From: Pezicula radicicola
Taxonomy: Eukaryota > Ascomycota > Leotiomycetes > Helotiales > Dermateaceae
NCBI GenBank assembly: GCA_003008705.1
Contig: PDUO01000160.1
Coordinates: forward strand, 4,060-14,894
Reading direction: 5' to 3'
DNA: 10,835 nucleotides
Shown here: one piece after another, positions 8,526-10,835 of the stretch
Position numbering within the stretch: the first letter of the stretch is position 1
Layout of the letters: each line of letters starts with the position of its first letter
Notes under the pieces: generated by a model
Told to the model about the DNA's origin: nothing
What the model saw: the letters and a program-made list of their open reading frames with translations, nothing else
Database searches by the model: none
Translations under genes and position numbers: made by a program

Positions 8526-8630
8526 TTAAAGCGAAATCATAGAGGAAGCCCATCGAAGGGCTTCTTTTTCAGTGGATCCGTGTTCTCCTTCCGAGCCTCC
8601 GAGAGTATTGTATATGATGGCAAGAACCAC

Positions 8631-9365
8631 CTACGCAATTGCGGGCTTCTCAAATCTCTTCTGAAGGGCATCATCCACGGTGTCAAAGGTTGCATCTTGA
8701 AAGCTTCCAGAGAATGCTTCTGGTATTAGAGAAATGGCTGCTATTACGTCCTCATCGTATGGCGATTCGTGCAATTGGACCAAGTGGTAAGCGCATGCAT
8801 CGCAGCAGACGAAAGAGGAGAGAATGTTAGTCTCAGGGAATGTTCCCATGGCCAAGGGGAATGCGAGTCCAGCGCGACTGTTCGGTGTGGGAAACCCTGG
8901 AGTTGTGATGTCTGGTGGATATTTCTGTAAAAGTAACGACAAAACACTTTCAGGAGTATTGCAGAGAGGACACATCCCTTCGAGCCCAGCAGCAAAAGCA
9001 GAACTACGACCATATCGATATCCTGGGATGTACAAAACACTCATTTCAGCAGAAATGTCCAATGCTAATGACTCTTGACTTGCTGATACTAATAGCTCCT
9101 CGTAACCTGATGGGGTTATTGGCGACAGCAAAACGGGTGAATACTGCTCATAGTCGTCATCTCTCTGTCGGACTCTCTTTATGGAGTCATGAACAACTCG
9201 AGAGCGTCGGGTGGCTGTCTTTTTCTTGAGGCCCACGTCGGATATAAACCTGTCCCAATTGGCCTCGTGGCATTGCCGCAGTTTGGCTTGGAGAATGCGC
9301 TTGTCTCTTATTGGAGTTCCTGAACGGAATCCTTGTAGGATAATCTTGTATGAACCCTCGATCAC
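8631..9365 (-). CDS. Unrecognised CPLC/CCDAC protein, N-terminally truncated
   Basis: A 244-codon open frame, by far the least damaged coding sequence in the window. I do not recognise the family. Visible features: a charged N-terminal part with a basic, NLS-like cluster KKKTATRRSR (residues 47-56), an acidic linker, then MCPLC (residues 131-135) and FVCCDAC (185-191) separated by about 50 residues, a spacing that could bind zinc, and an acidic helical C-terminus. The listed start is GTG; there is no ATG before residue 108 and the frame runs out into AT-rich repeat DNA past 9374, so the true N-terminus is missing. The stop TAG at 8631-8633 may be a mutated CAG: the same frame continues as VVLAIIYNTLGGSEGEHG to TAA 8526-8528, 35 coding-like codons. 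Alternatively GTAGGT at this point is a splice donor. Only this one RIP-type change is apparent. Confidence 0.55.
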   Translation of the reverse strand: MIEGSYKIILQGFRSGTPIRDKRILQAKLRQCHEANWDRFISDVGLKKKTATRRSRVVHDSIKRVRQRDDDYEQYSPVLLSPITPSGYEELLVSASQESLALDISAEMSVLYIPGYRYGRSSAFAAGLEGMCPLCNTPESVLSLLLQKYPPDITTPGFPTPNSRAGLAFPLAMGTFPETNILSSFVCCDACAYHLVQLHESPYDEDVIAAISLIPEAFSGSFQDATFDTVDDALQKRFEKPAIA

Positions 9366-9430
9366 CTTGAATATATAGTATATAGAGAAAGTATAGAATA
9401 TAGTAAAAATTATAAATAAAGGCTTAATTA

Positions 9431-9451
9431 CTTCTACCCATTAGGTAGAAG
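9431..9451. repeat. Perfect 8-bp stem hairpin beside repeat copy 2
   Basis: CTTCTACC (9431-9438) and GGTAGAAG (9444-9451) are exact reverse complements around the loop CATTA. It ends 5 bp before the alignable start of repeat copy 2. It keeps a CA dinucleotide in otherwise CpA-poor DNA. It may mark a mobile element end or an insertion boundary; nothing else supports a role. Confidence 0.5.
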
Positions 9452-9456
9452 AAAGT

Positions 9457-9662
9457 CTAGACTTATATATTAAAGGAGAGATATCTAAAATAGATCTAGA
9501 TCTATATAAAATAAGGTATTTAAGGTATTGATCTATTAATATAAAAATAATACTATACTAGATTAGAATAGTTAGAATTAATCTATAATTTTAGAGGGAT
9601 TAGTAGATACTAGAGTTATTAGAAATAAAGATATATTAGAAATATATAATTATAAATTAATA
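9457..9662. repeat. RIP-mutated repeat, copy 2
   Basis: Gapless match to 1-206 in the same orientation, 187 of 206 identical by my count. This copy has A/T at 18 of the 19 differing sites and so has suffered more C-to-T change. Beyond 9662 it continues into AT-only DNA, while copy 1 continues into gene-bearing DNA. Copy 2 lies at the N-terminal, truncated side of the CPLC protein fragment, so its insertion may have removed that gene's 5' end. Confidence 0.9.
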
Positions 9663-10835
9663 TACCCCCTTAGACTTTATATAAAAAAAAGACTATTAAA
9701 AAGAGAGATATAATATTATTTAAAAAGCTTATTTTAAAGTAATTTTAATATAAAATAATAAAAGTATATAAAGAAATTAATATAAAATTTAATTAGAAAT
9801 TATAAAGAAAAATAATATTTAGATAAAATTATTAAAAGATTATTTAAAGACTTTTAGAAGTTTTTAAAAATAGTTTTATAAATAAAATTAAACTAGTATT
9901 AGTCTTATTATTACTAGATTAAATTAAATATTATATATTTATTAAGTTTAATTAATAAATAAAATTAAAGTACTTTTAAACTAAAAGAAACTTAGTTAGT
10001 TTATTAACTAATATTTCTATAATAGAGATTTATTCTATATAAATATAACTATTTTAAACTTCTTACTATAATTATATATAATAGATATTAATATACTTTA
10101 GTTTAATTTCTAACTTAAGAGTATTAAATTAAAGAAATTAAAGTATTTAAAGATTATTATAAAATAATATTAGATTATTAAAGAGTTTAAAACTAATAGT
10201 TTTAAAGAAATATATCTACTAAAGAAGCTTATATATAATAAGAGATAGAGTTATTAGTTTAATCTTAATATTAAATATTATTATTAATTTTTATAATATT
10301 ACTTTTTAATAAACTAGATTATTAAATAATATTTTAAGAAAGTCTTAGAAGTTATATTATATTTATTTATTATTTATAAATATTATATTATTAAATAAGT
10401 TAAATACTCTTATTATTAATTTTAGTTTATTCTTATTATATAAAATAATCTAATATTATATATATTATAAATATTCTAAGAGTTAATTTATTATTTTTAT
10501 ATAAAGATTAAAGAGATTAATAAGAAATTAAAAAAGTTTTAAAACTATATATATAATATCTAGTTATATTTTAATAATACTAAAATTAATACTATTAACT
10601 TTTTATTAATATTTATAAATAACTTTAAAAGAGACTTTATTATTATTAAAAGAATAATTATAAAAAGGGATAAGAGTTATTAATACTTTTTCTAAGGTAT
10701 TTATATTAAATTTAATTATTAATTTCTTATAGTATATATTTTAAACTAACTAGAGTTTCTTTTTAGATCTATTATATATAACTCTAATTCTAAGAAAATA
10801 ATTAATATTTCTAAGTTTATAAATCTTAAATTTAT
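9663..10835. repeat. RIP-saturated AT-rich repeat block, runs off the window
   Basis: Nearly pure A/T with, by eye, no CpA, TpG or CpG over about 1.17 kb. The few remaining C and G are mostly in CpT/ApG or TpC/GpA contexts. In one plus-strand frame between about 10120 and 10835, stretches such as EFKTNSFKEIYLLKKLIYNK and NFKRDFIIIKRIIIKRDKSY read through if TAA/TAG is taken as Gln/Trp, hinting at a mobile element protein, but I cannot assign it. Such frames also occur by chance in A/T-rich DNA. Confidence 0.6.

Noticed and set aside
8545..8564. GAAGCCC/GGGCTTC hairpin followed by a T run, like a bacterial intrinsic terminator
   Set aside because: The window is eukaryotic, and the hairpin falls in the coding-like extension of the minus-strand protein, so the resemblance is probably chance.
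8824..9229. Two overlapping plus-strand open frames (84 and 104 codons)
   Set aside because: They are antisense to the CPLC protein frame, which is longer and has ordered cysteine motifs.
1..9662. The 206-bp repeats as the two LTRs of one retrotransposon
   Set aside because: The 9.25 kb between them holds host-type genes on both strands and a separate transposon, with no gag, protease, reverse transcriptase or integrase motifs.
1..10835. Whole window as cargo of a Starship-type giant transposon
   Set aside because: NLR-like and metabolite genes can be such cargo, but no tyrosine-recombinase captain (DUF3435), ferric reductase or patatin-like gene is readable here.

Overview
The window reads as a degenerate, AT-isochore stretch of a filamentous ascomycete (Pezizomycotina) genome. 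Three things point there: recognisable but broken fungal genes, one surviving fungal-type spliceosomal intron (GTAAGT, GCTGAT, TAG), and the mark of repeat-induced point mutation (RIP). Two long blocks (about 6.30-7.92 kb and 9.66-10.84 kb) are almost pure A/T and, by eye, contain no CpA/TpG or CpG. No tRNA, rRNA or CRISPR array was seen.

Layout. 1-206 is a RIP-mutated repeat whose second, more mutated copy lies at 9457-9662. 448-1528 (+) is the relic of a protein starting with the helical N-terminal domain common in fungal STAND/NLR-like proteins, followed by a charged coiled coil. 1743-4264 (+) is the 3' third of a highly reducing type I polyketide synthase (ER, KR and ACP domains); KS, AT and DH are absent. 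4590 to about 6000 (-) is an HMG-CoA reductase relic, convergent with the PKS, in which three conserved blocks survive around two large internal deletions. 6285-7590 is a RIP-destroyed Tc1/mariner-type transposon on the minus strand. 7593-8525 is further repeat-like AT-rich DNA grading into more complex sequence. 8526-9374 (-) is a nearly open fragment of an unrecognised protein with CPLC and CCDAC motifs. 9663-10835 is another RIP-mutated repeat that runs off the window.

How the parts relate. No gene here looks able to make a full-length protein. In-frame stops in the PKS, HMG-CoA reductase and STAND-like relics are nearly all TAG/TAA where CAG, CAA or TGG is expected, as C-to-T on one strand or the other would give; deletions and frameshifts add to the damage. 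A reducing PKS beside an extra HMG-CoA reductase is the pairing seen in statin clusters (compactin, lovastatin, monacolin K), so a dead statin-like or other target-linked cluster is the most interesting reading. It is an inference from two partial genes. The transposon and the repeat pair are the probable RIP triggers, with mutations leaking into the gene islands between them.
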